Assembly: GCA_030617485.1 (NCBI GenBank)
Contig: JAUWVK010000078.1
Location: forward strand, 1 to 7,159
Reading direction: 5' to 3'
Length of the DNA stretch: 7,159 nucleotides
Source of the DNA: Gammaproteobacteria bacterium
Lineage (GTDB): Bacteria > Pseudomonadota > Gammaproteobacteria > SZUA-152
The notes below the pieces were generated by a model. That model was not told the origin of the DNA. It did not search any database and worked only from the letters and a program-made list of their open reading frames with translations. Below are positions 6,619 to 7,159 of this stretch, in pieces. Both the position numbers and the translations under genes were made by a program. Each line of letters opens with the position of its first letter. The first letter of the stretch is position 1.

Positions 6619-7159
6619 CTATTTAGTATATTTTTGCAGCCATTCTGGCAAATCGCGTATCGACATCAAACAATCCAGAGGATTACACTCCAGTAATCGA
6701 TCTCGCTCATGGGCACCATAATCCACACCCAGAGACGCGACACCAGCGGCATTTGCCATTTCTAAATCGTACTCAGTATCGCCAATCATCAAAGTCTTAT
6801 CGAGCGATACATCTAAAATTTCTATTATTTCATTAAGCATTTGTGGGTCTGGCTTTGAACAGGTTTCATCTGCACATCGGCTTTCAACAAAATACTTGCC
6901 AAAACCAGACGATTTTAATGCTCGATCCATTCCTCGCCGTCCTTTACCAGTCGCCACAGCCAGAAGATAACCCTGATCATACAGATCTTCTAACACTTCC
7001 CCTGCTCCATCAAAAGGCTCACAGGGATCCTCAGCAAAAAAATGATACCGGTAACGATCAACAATCGCCCCATAGGATTCATCCCCAACCCCCGGCAACA
7101 ATGCTGCCACAGCTTCTCGCATACCCAGGCCAATAATATTCCTGACACTGGCATCTGTA
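6619..7159 (-). CDS. HAD-superfamily phosphatase (phosphoglycolate phosphatase-like), N-terminus missing
   Basis: The frame continues past the ATG at 7122 to the right edge (TDASVRNIIGLG precedes it), so the start is off the window; 179 residues are visible. The DxDGT nucleophile motif I is therefore unseen. Present are cap-domain sequence, motif II AVATGKGRRG with Thr70 (visible numbering), motif III Lys102 in SKPDPQML, and motif IV MIGDTEYD with Asp127 and Asp131. This places it in the Gph/CbbY-like HAD group I, which hydrolyses small phosphate esters. Phosphoglycolate would make sense beside phosphoribulokinase, since RuBisCO oxygenation yields it. However, a similar HAD gene lies between rluC and sppA in Pseudomonas, which does not fix CO2, so the substrate stays open. 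It ends with TAG at 6621-6619, 15 bases before sppA, and is probably upstream of sppA and prk in one operon. Confidence 0.9.
   Translation of the reverse strand, partial: TDASVRNIIGLGMREAVAALLPGVGDESYGAIVDRYRYHFFAEDPCEPFDGAGEVLEDLYDQGYLLAVATGKGRRGMDRALKSSGFGKYFVESRCADETCSKPDPQMLNEIIEILDVSLDKTLMIGDTEYDLEMANAAGVASLGVDYGAHERDRLLECNPLDCLMSIRDLPEWLQKYTK

Overview
The window looks like chromosomal DNA of a gammaproteobacterium of moderate to low GC. The clues are a Slt70-type lytic transglycosylase, a full two-domain MazG, a YceF-type Maf protein, and the order HAD phosphatase - sppA next to maf, which in many gammaproteobacteria lies beside rluC/rne. A phosphoribulokinase of the proteobacterial CbbP type sits in this otherwise housekeeping neighbourhood. 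This suggests an autotroph using the Calvin-Benson-Bassham cycle, possibly a sulfur oxidiser or a relative; no RuBisCO gene is in view to confirm it.

Layout, left to right. (1) 1-1473, plus: slt, cut by the left edge. (2) 1497-1526: a 12-bp terminator hairpin with A/T tracts on both sides, readable from both strands. (3) About 1492-1702, minus: no convincing protein, but a GC-rich island (about 53% GC against 21% just to its right) that folds into a rod-like structure with several G-U pairs on the minus strand, a promoter-like start and the terminator at its end. I propose a small structured RNA of about 210 nt, family unknown. (4) 1978-2790, minus: mazG with a TTG start. (5) 2966-3589, plus: an exported Sel1-repeat protein, divergent from mazG. 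(6) 3776-4360, plus: maf/yceF. (7) 4473-5405, minus: phosphoribulokinase, convergent with maf, with substitutions at known active-site positions and an in-frame insertion. (8) 5449-6603, minus: sppA with a long acidic N-terminal extension. (9) 6619-7159, minus: HAD phosphatase, cut by the right edge. Genes 9, 8 and 7 are closely spaced on one strand and probably form one operon read right to left.

Most genes concern cell-wall turnover (slt), clean-up of noncanonical nucleotides (mazG, yceF), membrane proteolysis (sppA) and phosphate-ester chemistry (HAD, prk). The parts most worth a second look are the putative RNA between slt and mazG and the unusual phosphoribulokinase. I saw no insertion sequence, CRISPR array, tRNA, rRNA or phage signature.
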